From assembly GCF_000711725.1 (NCBI RefSeq), contig NZ_JONP01000003.1, positions 186,001 through 250,000 of the forward strand: DNA of 64,000 nucleotides, read 5' to 3'. Each line of letters begins with the position of its first letter. Position 1 is the first letter of the stretch. Shown piece by piece: positions 1 to 8,312 of this stretch. Position numbers and translations under genes: made by a program. The notes beneath the pieces were generated by a model, which worked only from the letters and a program-made list of their open reading frames with translations, had not been told where the DNA came from and searched no databases. The DNA comes from Roseomonas aerilata DSM 19363 (GTDB lineage Bacteria; Pseudomonadota; Alphaproteobacteria; Acetobacterales; Acetobacteraceae).

Positions 1-967
1 GCGCGATGTTCCCCTTGCCCACGACCTCCTTCCAACGGGCGATCTCGCCGCGCTGGAAGGCGGCGAAGTCCGCGGGCGCGCTGGCGACGATCTCGAAGCC
101 GATATCGGTCAGCCGCTTCGCGACCTCCGGCTGGCGCAGCGCCGCGGCGCAGGCGGCATGCACCTGGGTGGCCAGTGCGGGCGCCATGCCCGGCGGTGCG
201 CCCAGCGCCTGCCAGGAATAGACGACGAAGTCCGGCAGACCGGCTTCGCCAGCGGGCGGCGTCTCCGGCAGGGTCGGGTTGCGCGTCTCCGCCGTCGTCA
301 TGATCGCCTTCACGCGGCCATCCCGGATCTGCGGCGCGATGGAGCCGAGGTTCTGGAAGGAGAACTGCACGTTCCCCGCGATGAGGTCCGTCGTGGCGGG
401 GCCGCCGCCGGAATAGGGGGCGTGGGAGGCCTCCGTGCCCGTGCGCTGCTTGAACATCTCCGCCGTCAGGTGGTCCGAGGAGCCAACGCCGGAGCTTGAG
501 TAGGCGGCGCGCCCGCCTCGCTCCTTCAGCCAGGCGACGAAGCCCGGCAGGTCGTTCGCCGGCACCTGCGCGGGGTTGACCACCAGCACGTTGGGCGTGC
601 GCACGGTCTGCATCAGCCCCGTGAAGTCGCGGGTGGGGTCATAGCTGAGATTCGGGCGCAGCGCGGCGTTGATCGCCCAGGTGCTGATCGGCGCGTGCAT
701 GAGGATGCCGCCGTCGGGCGCCGAGCGGATGACGACGCGGGCGCCGATCTCGCCGGTGGCGCCGGGGCGGTTCTCCACCACCACGGGCTTGCCGGTGGCC
801 GCCTGCACCCCCTGCGCGATCGCGCGGCCGACGATGTCGGACGAGCTGCCGGGCGCGAAGGGCACGATGATGGTGACGGGCTTGGAGGGCCAGGCCTCCT
901 GGGCGCGCAGCAGGCCGGGTGCGGCGAGGCCCCCGGCCGCAAGGCCAAGTATCTGGCGACGGTTCAT
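1..967 (-). CDS. Bug/TctC-family tripartite tricarboxylate receptor (3' end cut by window edge)
   Basis: Periplasmic substrate-binding protein of the Bug (TctC) family, which captures small carboxylates or related ligands, sometimes for a TctAB transporter. The product starts MNRRQILGLAAGG, a Tat/Sec-like signal ending near LLRAQEA, followed by a mature start 'WPSKPVTIIVPFAPGS' typical of the family. About 322 residues are visible, close to full length, and the reading frame is still open at base 1. It lies 27 bp downstream of a 2-hydroxyacid dehydrogenase on the same strand, so they may form a carboxylate uptake and reduction unit. No TctA or TctB gene is visible, as is common for orphan Bug receptors. 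The ligand cannot be read from sequence. Confidence 0.88.
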   Translation of the reverse strand, partial: MNRRQILGLAAGGLAAPGLLRAQEAWPSKPVTIIVPFAPGSSSDIVGRAIAQGVQAATGKPVVVENRPGATGEIGARVVIRSAPDGGILMHAPISTWAINAALRPNLSYDPTRDFTGLMQTVRTPNVLVVNPAQVPANDLPGFVAWLKERGGRAAYSSSGVGSSDHLTAEMFKQRTGTEASHAPYSGGGPATTDLIAGNVQFSFQNLGSIAPQIRDGRVKAIMTTAETRNPTLPETPPAGEAGLPDFVVYSWQALGAPPGMAPALATQVHAACAAALRQPEVAKRLTDIGFEIVASAPADFAAFQRGEIARWKEVVGKGNIA

Positions 968-994
968 CTCTTTGTTTCCTCCACTACAGGTCTG

Positions 995-1981
995 TCAGAC
1001 AGGATCGATCGGCGGCTTTCCCGAGAGCACGGCGGCGACGTTGTCGAGTGCCTTGAACCCCATGGCGTTGCGCGTCTCGACCGTGGCGCTCGCGACATGC
1101 GGGGTGAGGAAGACGTTGGGCAGCTCGGCGAAGCGGAGGTCGAAATCGGGCTCGCGCCGGAAGACGTCGAGGCCGGCGGCGAAGAGCTGGCCGGACTTCA
1201 GCGCCTCGATCAGCGCGTCCTCGTCCACCAGCGAGCCGCGGGCGGTGTTCACGAAGACGGCGCCGCGGGGCAGCCGCGCGAAGGCCTCCGCCGTCATCAG
1301 CGTGCCGGCCTCGCCGCCGGGCAGGTGGAGGGAGAGGATATCGCAGCGCGGAAGCATCTCGTTGAGGTCGGCGAAGTATTCCGCCCCCGCCTCCTGCTCG
1401 GCCGGCAGCCGGCGGCGGTTATGGTAGAGGACCGTCATGCCGAAGCCGCGCGCCCGCTGGGCCATCGCCTGGCCGATCCGCCCCATGCCAACGATGCCGA
1501 GCGTCTTCCCGCTGACCTGAAGGCCGAGATTGTCCGGAAACCCGTAGCCCTTGCGCCATCCGGCGCGCATGATCGCCTCGTACTCGTGGCCGCGGCGGCA
1601 GGCGTTCAGCAGCAGCATGAAGGCGAGGTCCGCCGTGCAATCCGTCAGCACGTCCGGCGTGTTGGTGACGACGACGCCCGCGGCCTTCACCGCCTCCGAA
1701 TCCATGTGGTCGTGGCCGACGCTCGTGTTGGCGACAATCCGCAGGCTCGGCGGCAGCTTGGCCGCGTGGGCGGCGGTGATCCGCACCTTGCCGCCCGTGA
1801 CCACGGCGGCCAGGCCCTTCTCCGCCACGATGCCGAGCGCCTCGTCCGCGGTCATGTCGTGGTCCGTGATGATGGCGCCAAAGCGCTGGCGGGCGCGCTC
1901 GGCCACCGCCTCGGTCACGCGCCGCGCGACGAGCACGCCGCCGGGGATGACGCCATCCCCCCTCATGGAAGTTTCGGGCAA
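995..1981 (-). CDS. D-isomer-specific 2-hydroxyacid dehydrogenase (glyoxylate/hydroxypyruvate reductase type)
   Basis: Cytosolic NAD(P)H-dependent reductase of 2-keto acids, 328 aa. The N- and C-terminal substrate domain flanks a Rossmann domain with GMGRIG at residues 165-170. Catalytic residues of the family are visible: Arg249 in NTARGS, Glu277 in DVFRREP and His295 in LTPHVAS. The annotated start is a TTG preceded by a good GAGGA ribosome site; an ATG five codons inside (base 1966) is the alternative. It is followed by a Bug receptor on the same strand and preceded 117 bp upstream by an acyl-CoA-dehydrogenase-like gene. GhrB-like glyoxylate or hydroxypyruvate reductase is the closest family guess; the exact substrate is inference. 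Confidence 0.85.
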   Translation of the reverse strand: MPETSMRGDGVIPGGVLVARRVTEAVAERARQRFGAIITDHDMTADEALGIVAEKGLAAVVTGGKVRITAAHAAKLPPSLRIVANTSVGHDHMDSEAVKAAGVVVTNTPDVLTDCTADLAFMLLLNACRRGHEYEAIMRAGWRKGYGFPDNLGLQVSGKTLGIVGMGRIGQAMAQRARGFGMTVLYHNRRRLPAEQEAGAEYFADLNEMLPRCDILSLHLPGGEAGTLMTAEAFARLPRGAVFVNTARGSLVDEDALIEALKSGQLFAAGLDVFRREPDFDLRFAELPNVFLTPHVASATVETRNAMGFKALDNVAAVLSGKPPIDPV

Positions 1982-2098
1982 GCCGTTTCCTCGCGTTCTG
2001 TGATCCTGGGAAGCTTATGCCCTAAGCGGCAGTTTCCATATCTACCTCTGGTGGAGTTCGTTTTTCCGGATGCCGAGTATGTCCATGCCTGTTTGACC

Positions 2099-3268
2099 TC
2101 AAAGAACAGGCGTGCCCGGCTCCAGACCGAGCAGGACGCGGCCAGCGGTCTCGAAACCCACGCCTTGAACCTGGAGGTGTTGCGACGCCGTATGCACGTC
2201 GCGGAAGCAGCGCTGCAGGGGACAACTGTCGTAGACCGAGGTGCCGCCGCCGATGTCGTAGGCGATTTGCACGACCCCCTTCGCAGCCTCCCCGGCCTGG
2301 GCCAAGGCCAGCCGCACCGCGGCGCGCTGCTCCAGGGTCACCGGCATACCATTTGAGGTCGCGCTGCAAGCCTCCTCGCAGGCCTCGAACAGGAAGGCCC
2401 GGGCGGCCCGTAGCTGCGCCTCGGCCCGCCCAATGGCTGCCTGAACCACGGGCCTGTCCCGTAGCAGCGCCGCACCGATCCGCGGCGTCTTCCCAGCGCT
2501 CATTTGCCTGACCGTATCCAGGGCGGCCCGCGCGATGCCAAGCGGCACCGCTGCGATCGTAGTCCCAAAGACGGTGGGCGGCGGAAGGGCATAGAGGGGG
2601 CCAGGCACCACTGGATCTTGGCCCAGTGCGATGGCATGGGACTCCGGGACGAACACGTCGGTCACTCGGTAGTCGTGGCTCCCTGTTCCCCGAAGGCCGC
2701 TGACATACCAAGTGTCGATGATCTCCACCGCGGTGGTCGGGGCGAACAGGATCCGCGTGTCGGGCGCGCCGTCCGCCTTGCGGCGGGGCGCGTCGCCGTC
2801 CATCACCACGCACCCCGAGGCGGTCCAAACGCTGTGCATGATGCCGCTGCCAAAGGGCCAGTGTCCGGTCATCCGGTAGCCGCCTGGCACAGGCACGGCC
2901 CGGCCGATGGGTCCGAGTGCTCCGGACACCAGTGACCGGTCCTCCACGAAAATCCGGCGCGCGACGGCCTCGGGCAGGAAGCCCGAGAGCCACGCGGGGG
3001 CGCCGCCGCCAATGGTCACGCACCAGCCCACCGAGCTGTCCAACCGGCTCACCGCCTCCACCACCTTGATGTAGTCCGTCAGGCTCAGCTCAAGTCCGCC
3101 GAAGGATCGAGGTAGGAGGAGCGAGAAGAAGCCAAGATCCCGTAGCTGCTCGAAAAGAGGCGCAGGCAACCGGCGCTCGCGCTCGATCTCGTCGCGCATG
3201 CCCATGATGGTTGGGCCAAGATGCCTCGCGGCCTCAATGAGCTTGGCTGCCTCCTCCCGGGTAGACAT
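2099..3268 (-). CDS. acyl-CoA dehydrogenase-fold flavoprotein
   Basis: Flavoprotein of the acyl-CoA dehydrogenase superfamily, 389 aa from the ATG at 3268, which follows a strong GAGGGGAG ribosome site; an upstream in-frame ATG at 3304 lacks this. The N-terminal helical domain (IEAARHLGPTI, RDLGFFSLLLPRSFGG), the central beta domain ('MTGHWPFGSGIMHSVW') and the C-terminal helical bundle are all recognisable. The 'MTGHWPFGSG' segment and the RRLPAPLFEQLRDLGF start resemble the two-component flavin monooxygenase branch (HsaA/DszC-like) more than beta-oxidation dehydrogenases, but this is inference. No flavin reductase is adjacent. It heads a possible minus-strand group with the hydroxyacid dehydrogenase and Bug receptor. 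Confidence 0.8.
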   Translation of the reverse strand: MSTREEAAKLIEAARHLGPTIMGMRDEIERERRLPAPLFEQLRDLGFFSLLLPRSFGGLELSLTDYIKVVEAVSRLDSSVGWCVTIGGGAPAWLSGFLPEAVARRIFVEDRSLVSGALGPIGRAVPVPGGYRMTGHWPFGSGIMHSVWTASGCVVMDGDAPRRKADGAPDTRILFAPTTAVEIIDTWYVSGLRGTGSHDYRVTDVFVPESHAIALGQDPVVPGPLYALPPPTVFGTTIAAVPLGIARAALDTVRQMSAGKTPRIGAALLRDRPVVQAAIGRAEAQLRAARAFLFEACEEACSATSNGMPVTLEQRAAVRLALAQAGEAAKGVVQIAYDIGGGTSVYDSCPLQRCFRDVHTASQHLQVQGVGFETAGRVLLGLEPGTPVL

Positions 3269-3764
3269 GGTCGCTCCCCTCACGGCCGCGTTCCTGCTGG
3301 GCATATGGTTCGCCCGCTACCACGCGACTGGCAAAGAAAATCCGTGACAACGGCCCGTTTGGAATCACTACGGACACCTGCCTTTCTCGCTTTCCTCTCG
3401 TTCACGCAAAGGCGGGAGCACCAGCAGTGAACCACGCCAGCCAGTGCTTGTGATTGCTTCCAGTTGATCTGGCCTGATCGGCGGTCCTGTGCTGCCGCTG
3501 TCCATCTCTGCATGAGCGGACAGGGACAGCCACAGTGGATCTCAAACTTCTGCATCTTATCGTCACGGTGATCGACGCTTGTGATCGGCAGCCAAGCTGG
3601 GAAGACGGCGCTGGCCCGTCGAGCGCAGCAATGCCTGGGTGCTGGAGAACAGACGCTTGGCACTGCGCCACGACCGGCTCGGCTTTGTCATTCAGTCGCT
3701 GCTTCAGGCCGCCTGCATAATCCTGGTTGCAGGGCGGCTCGCCCGCGAATTTTGACAACCGGCT
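3269..3764. other. intergenic stretch with insertion-sequence debris
   Basis: About 500 bp without an intact gene, lying between the divergent flavoprotein start and the end of ygfZ. It is less G+C-rich than its neighbours. The right half carries the end of an IS5-like transposase (listed separately). In the left half I see only the flavoprotein ribosome site and no convincing terminal inverted repeat or target duplication. Confidence 0.5.
3540..3755 (+). pseudogene. IS5-family-like DDE transposase, C-terminal remnant
   Basis: Reading frame starting at a base divisible by three gives an in-frame stop at 3582, then KLGRRRWPVERSNAWV and a hydrophobic tail ending LVAGRLAREF with a stop at 3753-3755. 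The W-V-E-R-(S/T)-x-A-W block is the C-terminal region carrying the Glu of the DDE triad in IS5-type transposases, and a following RRL block is also typical. There is no start codon, no N-terminal two thirds and one internal stop, so this is a relic rather than an active element. The left boundary is arbitrary. It sits between a catabolic-looking accessory group and core genes, a plausible old insertion point. Confidence 0.62.
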
Positions 3765-4583
3765 CTAAGCGGCGGGGCTGGGCAGCCTCATCCAGGACGG
3801 CACGCGCGGGCGCAGCACCGCGCCGCCGCAGGCGAGCGCGGGGGCCCCGGCCGCCTCCAGGCGCAGCAGGGCGAGGCCCAGCCCGTCGCGGCCCGAGCGC
3901 ATTTCCCCCACCGTCGCGCCATCGAGCATGACGGGGGTGTCGCGAGGCGGCACGGCGCCCTCCACCAGGACCGGAACCAGGCGGCGCTTGAGCAGGCCGC
4001 GATAGCGGGTGCGCGCCGTCAGCTCCTGGCCCATGTAGCAGCCCTTCTCCCAGGCGATGCCGCCCAGCTCGTCGAAGCCGGCCTCCAGCAGCACGGTCTT
4101 GTCGCGATCGAGGTCGAGCGCGCCCTCGGGCAGGCCGAGGAGCAGGCGGTGGCGGTCGTAGTCGGCGGGATCGCCGGCCAGGTCCGCGCCGTAGACGCGC
4201 CAGCCCGCCTCCGGCAGGCGCGGGTCGCGGCGGATGGTGGCGGCTGCCGGCGGCTCCCCGTCCCAGGCGGCGCCAACCGCGATCTCTCCCGAGCGGTCCG
4301 CCAGCGTCACCTTCGAGCGGAGGCGGAAGCGGAGGAGCTTCTCGACCAGCAGGGGCGCGTCGGCGCGTGGCAGATCGAGCAGGATGGCATCCGGCACCAG
4401 TTCCGCCGCCTCGAAGGCGAGGAAGTCCGTCAGCCACTTGCCCTGCGGCGAGAGCAGCGCCGACCAAGCCATCCCCGAGCCCAGTCCCGTCATGTCGTTG
4501 GAGACGAGTCCCTGGAGGAAGCCGATGCGGTCTGGGCCGGTGACCTCGACGAGGCCGCGATCGGGAAGGGGTGCGCTGGACAT
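3765..4583 (-). CDS. ygfZ: YgfZ/GcvT-fold folate-binding protein
   Basis: 272-aa tetrahydrofolate-binding protein of the YgfZ family, which helps assemble or repair certain Fe-S proteins in the cytosol. The family signature K-G-C-Y-x-G-Q-E is present at residues 180-187 (EKGCYMGQELTART), and the GcvT-like N-terminal barrel (LVEVTGPDRIGFLQGLVSND) is intact. The start at 4583 (MSSAPLPDRG) fits the family; an upstream ATG at 4655 would add 24 unrelated residues. It is divergent from the glycosyltransferase gene at 4706, so the 120 bp between them should hold both promoters. Confidence 0.92.
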   Translation of the reverse strand: MSSAPLPDRGLVEVTGPDRIGFLQGLVSNDMTGLGSGMAWSALLSPQGKWLTDFLAFEAAELVPDAILLDLPRADAPLLVEKLLRFRLRSKVTLADRSGEIAVGAAWDGEPPAAATIRRDPRLPEAGWRVYGADLAGDPADYDRHRLLLGLPEGALDLDRDKTVLLEAGFDELGGIAWEKGCYMGQELTARTRYRGLLKRRLVPVLVEGAVPPRDTPVMLDGATVGEMRSGRDGLGLALLRLEAAGAPALACGGAVLRPRVPSWMRLPSPAA

Positions 4584-4705
4584 AGGGGGCAGATCGGGGG
4601 GCGGCCCGCGCGGCGCAAGCACCCTCGTCCCCGGGCGACATTTCCTCGCGCGCAACCTTCCCTCTCGCCCCAGGCACCGCGGGACGTGCTAAACCCGCCG
4701 CGCTC

Positions 4706-5611
4706 ATGCGGATCCTCTTTGTCACCTCCACCCGGATCGGCGACGCCGTGCTCTCCACCGGCCTGCTCGACCACCTCCTGCGGACCTATCCGGGGGCGCG
4801 GATCACCGTTGCCTGCGGCCCCGTGGCCGAGGGCGTCTTCGCGCGCATGCCGGGGCGCGAGCGCACGATCGTCGTCGCCAAGCGGCGCTTCTCGATGCAC
4901 TGGCCGGTTCTCTGGGCCGAGGTCGCGCGGACGGTCTGGGACCTGGTGGTGGACCTGCGCGGCTCGGCGCTCGGCTGGATGGTGCCGGCGCGGCGACGGG
5001 TGGTGATGCGCGGCGGCCGACGGCCGGGGCACCGGATCGGGCATATCGCGGCGGTGCTGCGGATCAGCCCGCCGCCGCCCCCAGTGGCGTGGTTCGCGCC
5101 CGAGGATAGCCGGCGGGCGGCGGAACTGCTGGGCGACGACCGCCCGGTCCTGGCGCTGGGACCCACGGCCAACTGGGGCGGCAAGGTCTGGCCGGCGGAG
5201 CGCTTTGTGGCGCTCGCCGGGGCCCTGACGGGAACAGGCGGCCCGCTGGAAGGCGCCCGGCCGGTGCTGCTGGGCGGGCCGGGCGAGGCGGAGCGGGTCA
5301 TGGCGGCCCCCGTCGTGGCCGCGCTGCCCGGCGCGTTGAACCTCGTCGGCGGGCTCTCCCTGCCTGAGGCGGCGGCGCTGCTGGCGCGGGCGCGGCTCTT
5401 CGTGGGCAATGATTCGGGGCTGATGCACCTCTCGGCCGCGGCGGGGGCGCCGACGCTCGGCCTCTTCGGGCCGACACCGGCCGACGAGTACGGGCCGATC
5501 GGCCGCGCGGCCCGGGCGGTGGTCTCGCCCGATGACACTATGGCGGGTCTTTCGGTCGAGAGCGCGGTAGAGGCCGCCCGCGCCCTGCTGCCCACCCCGA
5601 TCCCGGCGTGA
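4706..5611 (+). CDS. glycosyltransferase family 9 (heptosyltransferase-like)
   Basis: 301-aa GT-B enzyme of family 9, which usually adds ADP-heptose to lipopolysaccharide inner core at the cytoplasmic face of the inner membrane. The N-terminus RILFVTSTRIGDAVLSTGL is the acceptor-domain signature, and the donor-binding motif NDSGLMHLSAAAGAPT lies at residues 235-250, followed by LGLFGPT. Its stop is 13 bp from a GT4 glycosyltransferase start, so the two are probably co-transcribed for surface glycan assembly. The sugar is not readable; heptose is the family default. Confidence 0.88.
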   Translation: MRILFVTSTRIGDAVLSTGLLDHLLRTYPGARITVACGPVAEGVFARMPGRERTIVVAKRRFSMHWPVLWAEVARTVWDLVVDLRGSALGWMVPARRRVVMRGGRRPGHRIGHIAAVLRISPPPPPVAWFAPEDSRRAAELLGDDRPVLALGPTANWGGKVWPAERFVALAGALTGTGGPLEGARPVLLGGPGEAERVMAAPVVAALPGALNLVGGLSLPEAAALLARARLFVGNDSGLMHLSAAAGAPTLGLFGPTPADEYGPIGRAARAVVSPDDTMAGLSVESAVEAARALLPTPIPA

Positions 5612-5624
5612 GCCGGTCACCGAC

Positions 5625-6749
5625 TTGATCCTCATCCTCACCCAGAACTTTCCGCCCGATCCCGGCGGGATCGAGGCGCTGATGGGCGGGCTTGCGCGCG
5701 CGCTGGCGGCGGGCGGGGAGAAGGTGCTGGTGCTGGCGGACCATATCCGGGGCCGGGACCTCGTGGAGCCCGACTGGCCCGCCGGGATCGTGCTGCGCCG
5801 CTTCGGCGGGCCGCGCCCGCTGCGGCGGCTGCGCAAGGGAATGGCCGCGCGGCGGTTGCTCACCCGCCTGCCCCTGCGCGCCGTGATCGCCGATAGCTGG
5901 AAAAGCCTGGAGGTGCTGCCACGCGCCCCCGTGCCGAGCCTCGTGCTCGCCCATGGATCGGAATTCCCGCCCTCGCCAAGCGCGGGGAAGCGGCGGCGGA
6001 TCGAGCGGGCGTTGGCGGGGGCAGGGGCCATCGCGCCGAATTCCGCCTTCACCGAGGGGCTGCTCCGCCCCTACCTGACCCCCGCCGCGCCGCCGCCGGT
6101 GGTCGTGCACCTGCCCGTACCGCCCCAACCCGATCCCCCGGCCGAGGCGCGCGCCGTGGTGGCCGGGCTGCGCGGCGAAGGGCCGCTGCTGCTGACCGTC
6201 GCGCGGCTGGAGCCGCGCAAGGGGATCGACGCCGTGATCCGCGCCCTGCCCGCGCTGGCCGCGCGCCATCCTGGCCTGCGCTACGCCGTGGCGGGGGAGG
6301 GGACGGACCGGGCGCGGCTGGAGGGTCTCGCTCGCGAGATGGGAGTAGAGGAGCGGGTGCGCTTCGTCGGCCGTGTCGTGGACGCCGCGACGAAAGCGGC
6401 TCTCTACTCTGGGGCCGACCTATTCGCCATGCCGTCGCGGCGGGAGGGTGCCTCGGTGGAGGGCTACGGCCTCGTCTACCTGGAGGCGGCCTGGTACGGG
6501 CTGCCGTCGTTGGCAGGGCGCGACGGGGGCTCCGCCGAGGCGGTGAGGGACGGGGAGACAGGTCTCGTATGCGACGGCGCCGACCCGGCGGCGGTGGCCG
6601 AGGCGCTCGCGCGGCTGCTAGGGGACGAGGAGCTGCGCCGGCGCTTGGGCGCGGCCGCGGCGGCGCGCGTTCGGCGCGACCTCAATTGGGAGGCGGTGCT
6701 GCCGCGCTACCTCCGGCTTCTCGGGACCGGGCCGACACCGGGCCGCTAA
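5625..6749 (+). CDS. glycosyltransferase family 4
   Basis: 374-aa GT-B glycosyltransferase. The N-terminal domain begins LILTQNFPPDPGGIEALM (acceptor side, Gly-rich loop). The C-terminal donor domain shows LTVARLEPRKGIDAVI, VAGEGTDRARLEGLA, RVRFVGRV and SRREGASVEGYGLVYLEA, with the E-x7-E pair of GT4 enzymes. Translation must start at the TTG at 5625, since no ATG or GTG in frame precedes it after the previous gene. Downstream partner of the GT9 gene; together they are likely to build lipopolysaccharide or another surface polysaccharide. Confidence 0.87.
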   Translation: MILILTQNFPPDPGGIEALMGGLARALAAGGEKVLVLADHIRGRDLVEPDWPAGIVLRRFGGPRPLRRLRKGMAARRLLTRLPLRAVIADSWKSLEVLPRAPVPSLVLAHGSEFPPSPSAGKRRRIERALAGAGAIAPNSAFTEGLLRPYLTPAAPPPVVVHLPVPPQPDPPAEARAVVAGLRGEGPLLLTVARLEPRKGIDAVIRALPALAARHPGLRYAVAGEGTDRARLEGLAREMGVEERVRFVGRVVDAATKAALYSGADLFAMPSRREGASVEGYGLVYLEAAWYGLPSLAGRDGGSAEAVRDGETGLVCDGADPAAVAEALARLLGDEELRRRLGAAAAARVRRDLNWEAVLPRYLRLLGTGPTPGR

Positions 6750-6963
6750 GGCGCGCTTGGCGGCCGATCAAAGGAATGGGCCGACGACGCCCGCCTCGGG
6801 AGGGGCGGCGTCGCGGGATCCGAACTGGCCCATCCATCCGGGGTCCCGCCCCCCGGGTCTGCACAACGTTCCATGGTTGAAACGCCGATCCCCGGCATCT
6901 GTTCCAATCCGCTGCGCTGCCTAGGATAGCCGGGCAAGGATGAAGAGCGAGGAAACGCGGAAG

Positions 6964-8307
6964 ATGAAGCACTCCCGGCGCGCGATGCTCGGGGCGATGG
7001 CCCTCGCCCCTCTCCTTCCCCGCCTCGCCCATGCCCAGGAGGCCTCCCTGCCCCCCATCCTCTTCGTGCACGGAAATGGCGACCACTCGGCGCTGTGGAT
7101 GACCACTCTCTGGCGCTTCGAGAGCAATGGCTGGCCGTGGGACCGCCTGCACGCGCTCGACTTCACCGACCCGCTGGCACGAGACGACGACGCGGTGGCC
7201 CAGCCGATGCGCTCCTCCTCCGACGACGCCTGGCGGGAACTGGCAGCGGAGATCGCGGCGTTGCGGGCGCGGACGGGGGCGGCGCGGGTGGCGCTGGTGG
7301 GGAACTCGCGCGGCGGCTACCCCATCCGCAACCATGTGCAGCTGCACGGCGGCGGCGCGGAGGTCTCCCATGTCGTGACCTGTGGCACCCCGAACAACGG
7401 CATCTACGACTGGGAGGAGAATGCGGGGCGGGAGTTCAACAAGCGCTCCGCCCTGCTGCGCGCGCTGAACTCAGGGGAATCCCAGGTGGTGCCGGGCACG
7501 GCCTTCCTCGCGCTGCGCTCGGATTCGAACGACCTCTACGCCCAGCCGGACGGGCGCTATGCCGGGCGGCCCGGCGTGCCGACCGGCGTCGGGCCGGACA
7601 GCCCGGCGCTGAAGGGCGCGACCAACCTCGTCATGCCCGGGGTGGACCACCGCGAGACCGCCTATTCCGCCCGGGCCTTCCGCGAGATGTTCCGCTTCAT
7701 CGGCGGCAAGGAACCGGACCGGCTCTCCGTGGTGCCGGAGGCGCGGCCGGTGCTCAACGGGCGGGTGACGGGCACGCCCGGCGGCATCCAGACGAACCGC
7801 CCCGTGGCGGGGGCTGTGGTGGAGGTCTTCCGCGTGTCGCCGGACGATGGGGAGAGGATGGGGGAGGCGGTCCACCGTCGCACCACAGGCGAGGACGGGC
7901 GCTGGGGCCCGGTGACGGTGGCGCCGGACTGGAACCTCGAGATCGTCGTCGCGGCACCGGGGCACCCGATCACCCATTCCTACCGGAACCCTTTCCCCCG
8001 CTCCTCCTTGGTGGTGAACCTGCGTCCGGCCGCGCCGCCCGCCGCCGCCGATCGCGCCGCCGCCGCCCTGGTTCGCTTCAGCCGCCCGCGCGGCTACTAC
8101 GGCATCCCGCGCGATGTCGTGCTGCTGGATGGCGCCGAGCCCACCGACCTGCCGCGCGGCGTTCCTGCCGGCGCCACCGCCATCGCACGGCTGCCGGCCG
8201 AGCGGATCGGCACCGCCATCGCGGGCCTGTTCAACGAGGAACGGCTGGTCGCCCGCGCCTGGCCGCTGGCGGAGAACCGGATCACCGTCGCCGAGCTGAC
8301 CTGGTAG
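6964..8307 (+). CDS. secreted alpha/beta hydrolase with C-terminal beta-sandwich-like region
   Basis: 447-aa exported hydrolase. The Tat-like signal MKHSRRAMLGAMALAP ends at AHAQ. The alpha/beta domain has the oxyanion strand ILFVHGNGDHS and a nucleophile elbow GNSRGG with Ser115; a candidate catalytic His is in PGVDHRETA. From about residue 230 a carboxypeptidase-regulatory-like segment follows (NGRVTGTPGG, RPVAGAVVEVFRVS, TTGEDGRWGPVTV). The start at 6964 has GAGGA ten bases upstream; the ATG at 6940 has no properly spaced site. Lipase, esterase or polyester depolymerase are possible; the substrate is unknown. Convergent with the AbrB-like gene, 5 bp apart. Confidence 0.8.
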   Translation: MKHSRRAMLGAMALAPLLPRLAHAQEASLPPILFVHGNGDHSALWMTTLWRFESNGWPWDRLHALDFTDPLARDDDAVAQPMRSSSDDAWRELAAEIAALRARTGAARVALVGNSRGGYPIRNHVQLHGGGAEVSHVVTCGTPNNGIYDWEENAGREFNKRSALLRALNSGESQVVPGTAFLALRSDSNDLYAQPDGRYAGRPGVPTGVGPDSPALKGATNLVMPGVDHRETAYSARAFREMFRFIGGKEPDRLSVVPEARPVLNGRVTGTPGGIQTNRPVAGAVVEVFRVSPDDGERMGEAVHRRTTGEDGRWGPVTVAPDWNLEIVVAAPGHPITHSYRNPFPRSSLVVNLRPAAPPAAADRAAAALVRFSRPRGYYGIPRDVVLLDGAEPTDLPRGVPAGATAIARLPAERIGTAIAGLFNEERLVARAWPLAENRITVAELTW

Positions 8308-8312
8308 GGGGG

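Noticed and set aside
695-2356. Very long plus-strand open frame (553 codons) over the hydroxyacid dehydrogenase
   Set aside because: Antisense shadow typical of high-G+C DNA; low-complexity His/Arg/Gly-rich translation with no motif, while the minus strand encodes clear enzymes.
3402-3758. Minus-strand 118-codon frame
   Set aside because: Lies antisense to the transposase remnant and shows no family motif or ribosome site.
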